From Gemmatimonadaceae bacterium (GTDB taxonomy: Bacteria; Gemmatimonadota; Gemmatimonadetes; Gemmatimonadales; Gemmatimonadaceae): a stretch of DNA of 56,390 nucleotides. Each line of letters opens with the position of its first letter. Position 1 is the stretch's first letter. The translations under genes and the position numbers were made by a program. The notes under the pieces are model-generated. The model had not been told where the DNA came from. It ran no database searches and saw only the letters and a list, made by a program, of their open reading frames with translations. The DNA lies in NCBI GenBank assembly GCA_019694735.1, contig JAIBBJ010000017.1, positions 1 through 56,390 of the forward strand, written 5' to 3'. Shown here in pieces: positions 25,238-33,857 of this stretch.

Positions 25238-28200
25238 ATGTCATCCCGATCCTCCCGCTCGTTCGCTCTCGCCCTCGCCGGCGCCGCGTCGTTGTTCATG
25301 CCGGGGACTGCGGCGGACGCGCAATCCCGCGCGCGCATCCCGCGCGCGCCCGCCACGACCACGACGGCGGCCGGAGCCCCGGCCGCCGATGCCACGCTGC
25401 GCGACCTCGTCGGCCGCCCGTGGCGCAACGTCGGCCCCTCGCGCGGCGGACGCTCCGTCGCGGTGAGCGGGATTCCGGGGCGCCCGCTCACCTGGTTCGC
25501 CGGCTACACCGGCGGCGGGCTCTGGCGGACCGACGATGCAGGGTTGAGCTGGCGGAACATCTCCGACGGGCAGTTCAAGTCGAGTTCCATCGGCGCGATC
25601 GCGGTCGCGCCGTCCGATCCGAACGTCCTGTACGTGGGAACCGGCGAGCATGCGATCCGCGGCCAGTCTTCGCCGTACGGCGACGGCGTCTACAAGAGCA
25701 CCGACGAGGGCCGCACCTGGACGCACGTGGGCCTCGCGGCGACGCGGCAGATCGCCGCGGTGCGCATCCACCCCACCGACCCGAACCTCGTCTACGTCGC
25801 GGCGCAGGGCGACCGCTGGAAGGGCACGGCCGAGCGCGGCATCTATCGGTCGCGCGATGGCGGCGCCACGTGGCAGCTCGTGCTCGCCGGCGCCAACGCG
25901 ACGAGCGGCGCGTCCGACCTCTCGATGGACGCCACCAACCCACGCATCCTCTACGCAGCCTTCTGGGACCACCAGCGGCTGCCGTGGTACGTCCGCTCCG
26001 GGGGCCCCGGCAGCGGCATCTGGAAGTCCAGCGACGGTGGGGACACCTGGACACGCCTCACCGACGGCCTGCCGGCGCTGATGGGCAAGATCGGCGTCAG
26101 CGTCTCCCCGAAGGCGCCGGACCGCGTGTATGCGATCGTCGAGGCGGAGAAGGGCGGCCTCTACCGTTCGGATGATGCGGGCCGCACCTGGCGCCTGCTC
26201 TCCGCCGACCGCCTCATCCAGACGCGGTCGTGGTACTACATGAACGTCGTCGCCGACCCGGGCAATGCCGATGTCGTCTGGGTCATGAATGCGCCCGTCA
26301 CACGCTCGATCGACGGTGGCGCGACGTTCCGCGTCGTCAACGCCCAGCACGGGGACAACCATGCGCTCTGGATCGACCCCACGGCGCCGGAGCGCATGAT
26401 CAACGCCAATGACGGCGGCGCGTCCATCTCGCTCGACGGCGGTCGCAGCTGGAGCACGCAGGACAACCAGCCGACGGCGCAGTTCTATCACGTGACGGTC
26501 GACGACGAGTTCCCGTACAAGCTCTACAGTGGCCAGCAGGACAACTCGTCGGTCATCATCCGCAGCTTCGGGAACGGCGGCGCGGTCGGCGTGCGGGACT
26601 GGTGGGACGGGCCGGGCTGCGAGAGCGCCAACGTCGGCGTGAGCCCGCGCGACGCGCGCTACGTCTACGGCGGCTGCTACCAGGGCATCATCAACGAGTT
26701 GGACCAGCGCACCGGCCTCACGCGCGAGATCATGCCGTGGCCGGAGATGAACCTCACCGAGCCCACCGACCGCACGCGCTACCGGTTCAACTGGACGGCG
26801 CCGATCGTCGTCTCGCAGCACGATCCGCGCGTCATCTACCACGGCGGCAATGTGCTCTTCCGCACGACCGACCGCGGCACGGCGTGGCGTCCGATCTCCC
26901 CCGACCTCACGCGGGACGATCCGACCCGCCAGGGGTGGGGCGGCGGCCCGATCACGAACGAGGGGGCGGGCGGCGAGGTGTACGGGACGATCTTCGTCAT
27001 CGAGGAATCGCCGCACGATGCGCGCACCCTGTACGTCGGCACCGACGACGGCCTCGTCCAACTCACGCGCGACGGCGGGGGGACGTGGACGAACGTGACG
27101 CCCCCGACCGCGGGCGACGGCCTCGTCAACGAGATCGAGGTCTCACCGCACGATCCGGCGACCGTGTGGGTCGCGTTCCGCCGCGACCGCGTCGGCGACC
27201 CGGCACCCTACGTCTTCCGATCCGCCGACTACGGGCGCACGTGGACGCGGACCACCGACGGATTCGATGCCGACCAGCCCGTGCGCGTGGTGCGCGAGGA
27301 TCCCGAGCGCCGCGGCCTCCTCTACGCCGGGACCGAGAATGGCGCATGGGTGTCCCTCGATGGCGCCCCGTGGACGCGTCTCGCCGGCATGCCCGTCACG
27401 CCGGTGACCGACCTCGAAGCGCGGCACGGCGACCTGATCGCGTCCACCGAGGGGCGTGCGTTCTGGATCCTCGACGACCTCGCGCCATTCCGTCAGCAGA
27501 CGTCCGCGGTCGCCAGCGCGGCCGTGCACCTCTACGCGCCGCGGCCGGCACTCCTCGTGGACGCCTCCAGCTTCTTCGGCGGCGGGGGCGATCGCGTCGG
27601 CCGCAACCCGTCGTTCGGCGCGACCGTGTTCTACCGGCTCGCGGCGGCGCCGGACTCGACGACCACCGTCACGCTCGAGTTCCTCGATGCGCGGGGCCTC
27701 GTCGTGCGGCGCTATGCGAGCGCGCCCGGCACGACCGGCACGGCCGGCGGCCCGCCGACGCCGCGGCCCCCGACGCGCGCGGGACTCAACACCTTCACGT
27801 GGGACCTGCGCCGCGAGGCCCCGACGACGCTCCAGGGTGTCCAGCTCTTCGGCGCACCGATGGGGGGCGGCGCGAAGGTCCGCCCGGGGCGCTATTCGGT
27901 CCGCCTGACCGTCGGCACCGTGGTGCAGACGCAGGCCTTCGAGGTGCGCGACGATCCGCGGCTGGAGCCGGTGCCTGCCGCGGTCGCCGCCGAGCGGGAC
28001 TCGCTCGCGAACGTGCTCGTCGCGCGCATCGGTGAGATCCATGATGCGGTGCTGCGGGTTCGCGACCTCAAGGCCCAGGTGACCGGCATCATGACGCGGA
28101 CCGCCGGCGATCCGATGGCCGACAGCATCGCCGCCGAGGGCCGGGGACTCACCGCGAAGGCCGATACGCTCGATCCGCGGATGACCACCAAGGCGGGCAA

Positions 28201-28456
28201 CGGGCAGGACATCATCAACTACGCGAATGGCATCAACGGGCAGTACGGCTTCCTGCTCGGCCAGCTCGAGGGGAATCCCGGGCTCTCGGTGCACATCCGG
28301 GAGCGGCTCGAGGAGATCGACCGCGCGTGGGCGTCGCTCCGCAGCGAGGTGGAACGCTTCGAGACTGTCGACGTGGAGCGCTTCAACCGGCTGTTGGAGC
28401 GGGCGAAGGTGCCCGGGCTGATCGTGCCGAAGCCCAAGCCCAAGGTCGTGATGTGA
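25238..28456 (+). CDS. Large secreted BNR/Asp-box (VPS10/sortilin-like) beta-propeller protein
   Basis: 1072 residues with a signal peptide (FALALAGAASLFMPGTAADA). At least nine Asp-box motifs (S-x-D-x-G-x-T-W) are present between residues ~95 and ~690, for example STDEGRTW, SRDGGATW, SSDGGDTW, SDDAGRTW, SLDGGRSW, TRDGGGTW and SADYGRTW. They mark two propellers of the exo-alpha-sialidase/xyloglucanase/VPS10 type. The last ~300 residues hold a beta-sandwich-like segment and a helical end. Homologues are often called 'glycosyl hydrolase', but no catalytic acid pair can be assigned from sequence. It is divergent from the phosphatase gene with 136 bp between starts; that gap shows no obvious palindrome. 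Confidence 0.85.
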   Translation: MSSRSSRSFALALAGAASLFMPGTAADAQSRARIPRAPATTTTAAGAPAADATLRDLVGRPWRNVGPSRGGRSVAVSGIPGRPLTWFAGYTGGGLWRTDDAGLSWRNISDGQFKSSSIGAIAVAPSDPNVLYVGTGEHAIRGQSSPYGDGVYKSTDEGRTWTHVGLAATRQIAAVRIHPTDPNLVYVAAQGDRWKGTAERGIYRSRDGGATWQLVLAGANATSGASDLSMDATNPRILYAAFWDHQRLPWYVRSGGPGSGIWKSSDGGDTWTRLTDGLPALMGKIGVSVSPKAPDRVYAIVEAEKGGLYRSDDAGRTWRLLSADRLIQTRSWYYMNVVADPGNADVVWVMNAPVTRSIDGGATFRVVNAQHGDNHALWIDPTAPERMINANDGGASISLDGGRSWSTQDNQPTAQFYHVTVDDEFPYKLYSGQQDNSSVIIRSFGNGGAVGVRDWWDGPGCESANVGVSPRDARYVYGGCYQGIINELDQRTGLTREIMPWPEMNLTEPTDRTRYRFNWTAPIVVSQHDPRVIYHGGNVLFRTTDRGTAWRPISPDLTRDDPTRQGWGGGPITNEGAGGEVYGTIFVIEESPHDARTLYVGTDDGLVQLTRDGGGTWTNVTPPTAGDGLVNEIEVSPHDPATVWVAFRRDRVGDPAPYVFRSADYGRTWTRTTDGFDADQPVRVVREDPERRGLLYAGTENGAWVSLDGAPWTRLAGMPVTPVTDLEARHGDLIASTEGRAFWILDDLAPFRQQTSAVASAAVHLYAPRPALLVDASSFFGGGGDRVGRNPSFGATVFYRLAAAPDSTTTVTLEFLDARGLVVRRYASAPGTTGTAGGPPTPRPPTRAGLNTFTWDLRREAPTTLQGVQLFGAPMGGGAKVRPGRYSVRLTVGTVVQTQAFEVRDDPRLEPVPAAVAAERDSLANVLVARIGEIHDAVLRVRDLKAQVTGIMTRTAGDPMADSIAAEGRGLTAKADTLDPRMTTKAGNGQDIINYANGINGQYGFLLGQLEGNPGLSVHIRERLEEIDRAWASLRSEVERFETVDVERFNRLLERAKVPGLIVPKPKPKVVM

Positions 28457-28491
28457 CGGCGACGGGCGGGGCGCCAGTGCCCTGAGGTGAC

Positions 28492-28524
28492 GAGGCCCCG
28501 GGGACCGTCGGTCCCCGGGGCCTC
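28492..28524. terminator. Hairpin between convergent BNR and argD genes
   Basis: Perfect 15-bp inverted repeat GAGGCCCCGGGGACC / GGTCCCCGGGGCCTC with a GTC loop, midway between the two stop codons. There is no T-tract on either side, so it is a symmetrical terminator-like hairpin. Confidence 0.6.
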
Positions 28525-28542
28525 GCGACTCCGGCAGGGCGA

Positions 28543-29724
28543 TCAGCCGATCGCGGCCTCGAGCTTCTCCAGCCCCTGCTTCAGGTCGTCCCGCGTCATC
28601 ACCAGCGGTGGCAGCAGGCGCAGGGTATGGTCACCGGCCGACACGATGAGCAGGCCGTGCTCCATCGCGCGGGCGACGATGTCCTTCGCGGGCTCGGTCA
28701 CGTCGAGACCCCACATGAGGCCGCGGCCGCGCACCGCACGCAGCTTGGCCGAGCGCTGGGCGAGCGCCGCGAGTTGCCCGCCGAACCACTTCCCCTCCTT
28801 CGTCACGTGCGCGAGGAGCTTCGGGTCGTTGAGCCGGTCGAAGACGTGGTTGGCGACGTGCGCGACGAGCGGACCGCCGCCGAAGGTCGTGCCGTGGTCC
28901 CCCGGGAGCATCGCATCGGCGACGCGCTGCGTCGTGAGCACGGCACCCATCGGGAGCCCGGCGGCCATCGGCTTCGCGATCGTCAGGAGGTCCGGCGTGA
29001 TCCGGAACTGCTCGTAGGCGAAGAACGTCCCGGTGCGCCCGTAGCCGCACTGGATCTCATCGAGGATGAGCAGCACGTTCCGCTCGGCCGTGAGCGCTCG
29101 CAGTTCGCGGACGAAGCCGGCATCGAGGACGCGGACGCCGCCCTCGCCCTGCACCGGCTCGAGGATCACCGCGCACGTCGTCTCGTCGGTGATGACCTTC
29201 GAGAGCTCGTGGAGGTCGCGCTCGTGGATGTGGATGCCGCCCGCGAGCGGTCGGAACGGGTTCCGGTACTGGGGACGGTCCGTCGCCGCCACCGTGCCGA
29301 AGAGCCGACCGTGGAAGGCACCACGCAGCGAGATGATCTCGTGCTTCGCCACGCCGCCCGCGAGCTTGCCCCATTTCCGCGCCATCTTGAACGCGCCTTC
29401 GTTCGCCTCGGCGCCCGAGTTGCAGAAGAACACGCGATCCGCGAACGACGCCGCCACCAGCTTCTCGGCGAGCCGCTCGCCGGGGGCGGTGCGGTACAGG
29501 TTCGAGGTGTGGATCAGGCCGGTCTCGAGCGCTTCGAGCATGGCCTGCCGCACGCCGGCGTCATTGTAGCCGAGCGAGTTGACCGCGATGCCGGCGGCGA
29601 AGTCGAGGAAGGCGCGCCCCTCGGCGTCGAAGAGGCGCACGCCGTCGGCGCGAACGAACTCCATCGGCGCCCGCCGGTAGAGCGCGAGGAGGGCGTCGGT
29701 CATCGGAAGGGCGGCAGCGGTCAT
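28543..29724 (-). CDS. argD: Acetylornithine aminotransferase (class III PLP)
   Basis: 393 residues. It converts N-acetylglutamate semialdehyde to N-acetylornithine in arginine synthesis. Landmarks: FCNSGAEANEGAFKMARKWG (phosphate/PLP binding), the HGRLFGTVAAT motif, LILDEIQCGYGRTG and the PLP lysine in LTIAKPMAAGLPMG. The ATG at 29724 overlaps the argB stop as ATGA, with AAGGAAA upstream. It is the last gene of argCBD. The enzyme might also serve lysine or ornithine metabolism, but the operon context favours ArgD. Confidence 0.95.
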   Translation of the reverse strand: MTAAALPMTDALLALYRRAPMEFVRADGVRLFDAEGRAFLDFAAGIAVNSLGYNDAGVRQAMLEALETGLIHTSNLYRTAPGERLAEKLVAASFADRVFFCNSGAEANEGAFKMARKWGKLAGGVAKHEIISLRGAFHGRLFGTVAATDRPQYRNPFRPLAGGIHIHERDLHELSKVITDETTCAVILEPVQGEGGVRVLDAGFVRELRALTAERNVLLILDEIQCGYGRTGTFFAYEQFRITPDLLTIAKPMAAGLPMGAVLTTQRVADAMLPGDHGTTFGGGPLVAHVANHVFDRLNDPKLLAHVTKEGKWFGGQLAALAQRSAKLRAVRGRGLMWGLDVTEPAKDIVARAMEHGLLIVSAGDHTLRLLPPLVMTRDDLKQGLEKLEAAIG

Positions 29725-30593
29725 GCGGTTTCCTTGCTGGGGGACGGGGCAAGCGAGACGGCGGTGCCCGCGCTGGCGTCGGTGACGCCGGCGAGGTCGG
29801 CGATGCGCACGCGGCGCACGCCGTTGCTGAGCGCGGCGGTCGCCGCTTCCAGTTTGGCCCGCATCCCGCCCTGCGCGACACCGCGCGCCACGAGGTCGGA
29901 GATGCCGACGGGGTCGAGCGTGCGCACGGTCCGGCCGCCGTCGAGCACGCCGGGCACGTCGGCGAGGAAGAGCAGCTCGTCCGCACCGAGGCTCGCGGCG
30001 ATGGCGGCGGCGGCGTCGTCCCCGTTGACGTTGAGCCCCTCGCCGGTGGCCTGCTCACGGTCACGTGCGAGCGGCGAGATCACCGGCACCCACCCGGCGT
30101 TCAGGAGGTCGGCGACGAGCGTCGCATCGCTGTACACCTCGCCACCCACGCGACCGAGGTCCGGGTCGGTGACCCGGGCGGTGAGGAGGCCGCCGTCCTC
30201 GCCGCTGATGCCGACGGCCCGGACACCGGCGACGGTGAGCTGCGCGACGAGGCGCTTGTTGACGGTGCCCGACAGCACCATGCGGACGGCATCGAGCTCG
30301 CGCGCGCGCGTCACGCGCCGTCCGTTCACGAACGTCGGCTCGCCACCGAGCTGTCGTTGCAGTGCACTGACCTCGTCGCCGCCCCCATGCACCACCACGA
30401 GACGCGTCGCGCCGCCGCTTGCGGCCTCTCTGAGGCGGTGGGCGAGCGACGGGTCGCCCTGCGCGCGTCCGCCGATCTTCACCACGCGGATCAGCACGTC
30501 CGGTGCGACGTGGGACGCGACGTGCGGCACGTGGTCGGTGCGCGGGACGAGCGTGGTGGGGAACGCGTCGGTGCGGCGGCGCTGCGCGCTCAT
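29721..30593 (-). CDS. argB: N-acetylglutamate kinase
   Basis: 290 residues. It phosphorylates N-acetylglutamate, the second step of arginine synthesis. Amino-acid-kinase fold motifs: RVVKIGGRAQG at the start of the core (~residue 36), VVVHGGGDEV, the NGRRVT substrate loop typical of ArgB rather than LysZ, GTVNKRLV, LNVNGDDAAAAIA and FLADVPGVLDGG. There is an N-terminal extension of ~30 residues. Both ends overlap neighbours by ATGA (argC upstream, argD downstream), so translation is coupled. Confidence 0.93.
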   Translation of the reverse strand: MSAQRRRTDAFPTTLVPRTDHVPHVASHVAPDVLIRVVKIGGRAQGDPSLAHRLREAASGGATRLVVVHGGGDEVSALQRQLGGEPTFVNGRRVTRARELDAVRMVLSGTVNKRLVAQLTVAGVRAVGISGEDGGLLTARVTDPDLGRVGGEVYSDATLVADLLNAGWVPVISPLARDREQATGEGLNVNGDDAAAAIAASLGADELLFLADVPGVLDGGRTVRTLDPVGISDLVARGVAQGGMRAKLEAATAALSNGVRRVRIADLAGVTDASAGTAVSLAPSPSKETA

Positions 30594-31555
30594 GCGGGCA
30601 GCCCGGCGGCCTCGTCGAGGCCCAGCATGAGATTCGCGTTCTGCATCGCCTGCCCTGCGGCGCCCTTCATGAGATTGTCGATCGCGCTGAAGACCTGGAT
30701 GGTGGGCGTCCGGACCCCTTCGACCGGCCGGACCGCCAGACGGACGACGTTCCGATGCTGCACGTGCCGCAGTTCCGGTAGCCCCTCGACGACCTCGATG
30801 AAGCGCTCGCCGGCGTAGCGCGAGCGCCAGGGCGCGAGCAACTCGGGGAGCGGACGGGCGAGCGGGATGGTGAGCGTCGAGAGGATGCCGCGGGCGACTG
30901 GCAGCAGGTGGGGCGTGAACAGCAGGTCGAGGTCGGCCCCGAGCTCGTGCACGAGGGCGCGCATCTCCTTCAGGTGTCGGTGCGCGTTCATGACCCCGTA
31001 CGCGCGGTAGTTCTCCGTGACCTCTCCGAAGAGCAGGTCCAGCCGCGGCGACAGGCCCGCCCCCGTCACGCCGCTCGCGCTGGCGATGTGAACCGTGCCG
31101 CCGGGAGCGATGAGGCCGTCCTCAAGCAGCGGGATCAGCGGGATGAGGGCGGACGTCGGGTAACAGCCCGGGTTGGCCACGCAGTCGGCGCTTCTCACCG
31201 CCGCGCGGTTCAGCTCGGTCAGCCCGTACGGGATGCCCGTGCTCGCGCCGTTGCCGATCCGGTGATCATGACTGAGGTCCACCACCGGGGCGCCCGCCGC
31301 ACGCGCGCGCGCGACCCATTCGGCGCTCGCGCCGTGCGGCAACGCGGAGAAGATGAGGCGTGCGTCGGCCAGGCGGGCGTCCTCGGTCGCCTCGAACGTC
31401 ACCGAGCCGCCCATTGGGAGCTGTACGGTCTCGCCGCGTTGCGCATTCGCCGTCGCGAATGCCAGCGTCATCCGGGGATGGCGCTGGATGAGACCACAAA
31501 GCTCGCGCCCCGCGTAACCGGAGGCGCCGAGCACGCCGACTGGAATCTTATGCAC
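30590..31555 (-). CDS. argC: N-acetyl-gamma-glutamyl-phosphate reductase
   Basis: 321 residues from GTG 31555. It reduces acetylglutamyl phosphate to the semialdehyde with NADPH. Landmarks: GVLGASGYAGREL (Rossmann loop), the active-site Cys in NPGCYPTSALIPL, SASGVTGAGLSP and HRHLKEM with a catalytic His. No Shine-Dalgarno is present; the promoter -10 lies 6 bp before the GTG, so the message is probably leaderless. It is the first gene of argCBD and diverges from argR. Confidence 0.95.
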   Translation of the reverse strand: MHKIPVGVLGASGYAGRELCGLIQRHPRMTLAFATANAQRGETVQLPMGGSVTFEATEDARLADARLIFSALPHGASAEWVARARAAGAPVVDLSHDHRIGNGASTGIPYGLTELNRAAVRSADCVANPGCYPTSALIPLIPLLEDGLIAPGGTVHIASASGVTGAGLSPRLDLLFGEVTENYRAYGVMNAHRHLKEMRALVHELGADLDLLFTPHLLPVARGILSTLTIPLARPLPELLAPWRSRYAGERFIEVVEGLPELRHVQHRNVVRLAVRPVEGVRTPTIQVFSAIDNLMKGAAGQAMQNANLMLGLDEAAGLPA

Positions 31556-31560
31556 TGAGA

Positions 31561-31575
31561 ATGCATACTAATGCT
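31561..31575. promoter_or_regulatory. ARG-box-like operator over the argC promoter
   Basis: ATGCATACTAATGCT: GCATA-CT-AATGC is an inverted repeat with one mismatch and nearly the same core (GCATACTWATGC) as the site upstream of argH. ArgR is encoded 75 bp away, and known ARG boxes are 18-bp AT-rich imperfect palindromes of this type. Confidence 0.6.
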
Positions 31576-31590
31576 ACTTAGCGGTGTCAA
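31562..31590 (-). promoter_or_regulatory. argC promoter, predicted leaderless start
   Basis: On the minus strand TTGACA (31585-31590), exactly 17 bp, then TATGCA (31562-31567). The -10 ends 6 bp before GTG 31555, so transcription should begin at or next to the start codon. The -10 lies inside an ARG-box-like palindrome. Confidence 0.7.
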
Positions 31591-31597
31591 CCCGTTC

Positions 31598-31627
31598 CTG
31601 ACTTTCTCGCGCGGGTCGTGCTAGACT
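31598..31627 (+). promoter_or_regulatory. Candidate argR promoter
   Basis: CTGACT (31598-31603), an 18-bp spacer and TAGACT (31622-31627). AGGAG at 31636-31640 serves as the ribosome-binding site for GTG 31650. Confidence 0.4.
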
Positions 31628-31649
31628 CCCCACACAGGAGATCGCCATC

Positions 31650-32126
31650 GTGACCGCCAGCAAGCGCGAACGCCAGCACGCCATCCTCGAGCTGATCGGC
31701 ACCCGTGAGATCGGTAGCCAGGAGGAGCTCCGCCAGCTGCTGCTCAAGCACGGGTGGGACGTCACGCAGTCCACGCTCTCGCGCGACCTGCGCGACCTGC
31801 GCATCGCGCGCGTACCGACGGACCGCGGGTTGCGGTATGTGGCCGGGGCGGAGGGCGCCATGGAGGATGGGGGGCGCGCGCCACTGGCCGCGCTGTTGCC
31901 GCAGCTGATGGTGCGACTGGATGGCGTCGCGCACCAGATCGTCCTGCGCACCGTGACCGGCAGCGCGCAGACGGTCGCGCATGCACTCGATCGCGAGGCC
32001 AGCCCGGACATCCTCGGCACGATCGCCGGCGATGACACGATCCTCATGATCTGCCGGAGCGAGCAGGCGCGGGAGCGCGTGGCCCGGCGCCTCGCGCTAC
32101 TGGCGCGACGCCCCGGGCGCACCTGA
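31650..32126 (+). CDS. argR: Arginine repressor
   Basis: 158 residues from GTG 31650, with AGGAG 9 bp upstream. The N-terminal winged helix (residues ~1-70) has SQEELRQLLLKHGWDVTQSTLSRDL-type helices; the C-terminal oligomerisation/arginine-binding domain ends with the hallmark GTIAGDDTILMICRS. It binds ARG boxes as an arginine-loaded hexamer and represses biosynthesis. Placed between argCBD and argH, each with an ARG-box-like palindrome nearby, it is the obvious regulator of both. Confidence 0.95.
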   Translation: MTASKRERQHAILELIGTREIGSQEELRQLLLKHGWDVTQSTLSRDLRDLRIARVPTDRGLRYVAGAEGAMEDGGRAPLAALLPQLMVRLDGVAHQIVLRTVTGSAQTVAHALDREASPDILGTIAGDDTILMICRSEQARERVARRLALLARRPGRT

Positions 32127-32133
32127 GTGGCAT

Positions 32134-32149
32134 TCGCATACTTATGCGA
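32134..32149. promoter_or_regulatory. ARG-box-like operator upstream of argH
   Basis: TCGCATA-CT-TATGCGA, a perfect 7-bp inverted repeat with a CT centre. It lies just after the argR stop and 66 bp before argH GTG 32215, and its core GCATACTTATGC differs by one base from the site at argC. Confidence 0.65.
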
Positions 32150-32214
32150 CTAGGTTTGGACGTCGGGTGCGATGTGCACCCCCCTCACCTCCCTGCCCTT
32201 CCGGGTCATTCATC

Positions 32215-33603
32215 GTGAGCAGCGGTTCTGAACACAAGCTGTGGGGCGGTCGCTTCGCCGGTGGCCCCGCGCCTGAGCTCGAGGCGGTCAATCGCTCGAT
32301 CACCGTCGACCTGCGGCTGTGGCCCTTCGACATCGCGCTGTCCAAGGCATGGGCGGCCGCCCTCGGCATTGCCGGTGTCCTCACCGACCCCGAGGTCGCG
32401 GCGATTCGCAGCGGCCTTGATCGGGTGGGGGCGCGCATCGCGGCCGGTGAGGCCCCCATCGGCTCTGATGAGGATGTCCACACCTTCGTGGACCGGCTGT
32501 TGCACCAGGAGGCTGGCGAGCCCGCAGGTCGGCTGCACACCGGGCGCAGCCGCAATGACCAGGTGGCCACGGGGACGCGGCTCTGGACGCGCGATGCCAT
32601 CGCGACCGTCATCGGGCAGCTCCGGGAGGTCCAACGCGCGATCCTCGAGCAGGCCGAGGCCCACGTGGACGCCATCATGCCGGCCTATACGCACCTGCAG
32701 CGCGCACAGCCCGTCTCGGTGGCGCATTGGCTCCTCTCGCACTTCTGGGCGCTGGAGCGGGATCTGGTTCGGCTTCGCGCTGCCCATGGCTCAGCCGGCG
32801 TCCTGCCGCTCGGTTCGGGCGCGATCGCAGGCTCGGCCTTCCCGGTTCCGCGCGACCATCTCCGGGAAGCCCTCGGCTTCGAGCGGATCAGCGCGAACTC
32901 GATCGACGCGGTGGGGGATCGCGACTTCATCGCGGATGCGCTCTACGCGCTTACGGTGCTCGGGACGCACCTGTCGCGGATCGGTGAGGACCTGATCCTG
33001 TTCGGTTCCAGCGAGTTCGGATTCGTCCGTTTCGGCGACGCGTTCTCGACCGGCTCCTCGATGATGCCGCAGAAGCGCAATCCGGACGCGCTGGAGCTCG
33101 CGCGCGGCTCGGGGGCGAGGATGCTGGGCGGCCTGACCGCGCTGCTGGCGACCTTGAAGGGGCTCCCGAGCGGCTACAACAAGGACCTGCAGGAGGACAA
33201 GCGGGCGCTGTTCGACGCGATGGACGGCATGCGGCTGCTGCTTCCCGCGGTCGCCGGTTCGATCGCGACGTTGTCCTTCGATCGCACGCGAATGCGCAGC
33301 GCGGTGACGACTGCCATGATGGCAACCGATCTCGCCGATTACCTCGTGCGGAAACGCGTGACGTTCCGCGATGCGCACGGTGCCGTCGGACGCCTCGTTC
33401 GTGAAGCGGAGGAGAGGGGCATCGAGATGTCGGCGCTGCCGTTCGAGAGTTTCGCCGCCGCGCACGCCGCCTTCGAGCGCGACGTCCTTGACGAGTTGCG
33501 GCCGGAGACCTCACTTGGCCACCGAGAGCTCCCAGGAGGCACAGGAATCGAAGCGGTGCGCAGTCAGGTGGAGATGGCCCGAAACGCGCTAGTAGCCACT
33601 TGA
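32215..33603 (+). CDS. argH: Argininosuccinate lyase
   Basis: 462 residues from GTG 32215, which gives the canonical N-terminus (KLWGGRFAGG); an upstream GTG would add 16 unconserved residues. It cleaves argininosuccinate to arginine and fumarate. Landmarks: HTGRSRNDQVATGTRLW, TAYTHLQ-type helix (AYTHLQRAQPVS), the flexible catalytic loop GSSMMPQKRNPD and YNKDLQEDK. The fumarate it produces feeds the TCA cycle. argG and argF are absent from the window. Confidence 0.95.
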   Translation: MSSGSEHKLWGGRFAGGPAPELEAVNRSITVDLRLWPFDIALSKAWAAALGIAGVLTDPEVAAIRSGLDRVGARIAAGEAPIGSDEDVHTFVDRLLHQEAGEPAGRLHTGRSRNDQVATGTRLWTRDAIATVIGQLREVQRAILEQAEAHVDAIMPAYTHLQRAQPVSVAHWLLSHFWALERDLVRLRAAHGSAGVLPLGSGAIAGSAFPVPRDHLREALGFERISANSIDAVGDRDFIADALYALTVLGTHLSRIGEDLILFGSSEFGFVRFGDAFSTGSSMMPQKRNPDALELARGSGARMLGGLTALLATLKGLPSGYNKDLQEDKRALFDAMDGMRLLLPAVAGSIATLSFDRTRMRSAVTTAMMATDLADYLVRKRVTFRDAHGAVGRLVREAEERGIEMSALPFESFAAAHAAFERDVLDELRPETSLGHRELPGGTGIEAVRSQVEMARNALVAT

Positions 33604-33694
33604 CGAGGTCGGTCTACGCTGTTTCTGAGATTATGATATATAAACTGTTGTTAGGTATTGAGTTATAGTTTTATTCTGATTGAAAAGATGAATT

Positions 33695-33738
33695 ATCCGC
33701 CGTCGCGACCTGGGTTCGCGGCGGCGGATTTCGTTTTC
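33695..33738 (+). terminator. Rho-independent terminator in the AT-rich gap after argH
   Basis: Stem ATCCGCCGTCGCG / CGCGGCGGCGGAT (one T-G wobble) with a 9-nt loop, followed by TTTCGTTTTC. It lies 92 bp after the argH stop. The surrounding gap 33604-33857 is conspicuously AT-rich and has no supported gene. Confidence 0.8.
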
Positions 33739-33857
33739 GATGCCACCGCGACGCATGCTTCCGAAGCAGGTTGCGAGGTTCTTGGTACGCTGATCTGATG
33801 TTGTTGTAGATTTTGTGCTTACAGAAGCTATATTGATTCTCGCAACCTAGGAACATT

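Noticed and set aside
29721-30593. LysZ-type kinase of a LysW-dependent pathway in place of ArgB
   Set aside because: The NGRRVT loop and operon context fit acetylglutamate kinase, and no lysW-like gene is present in the window.
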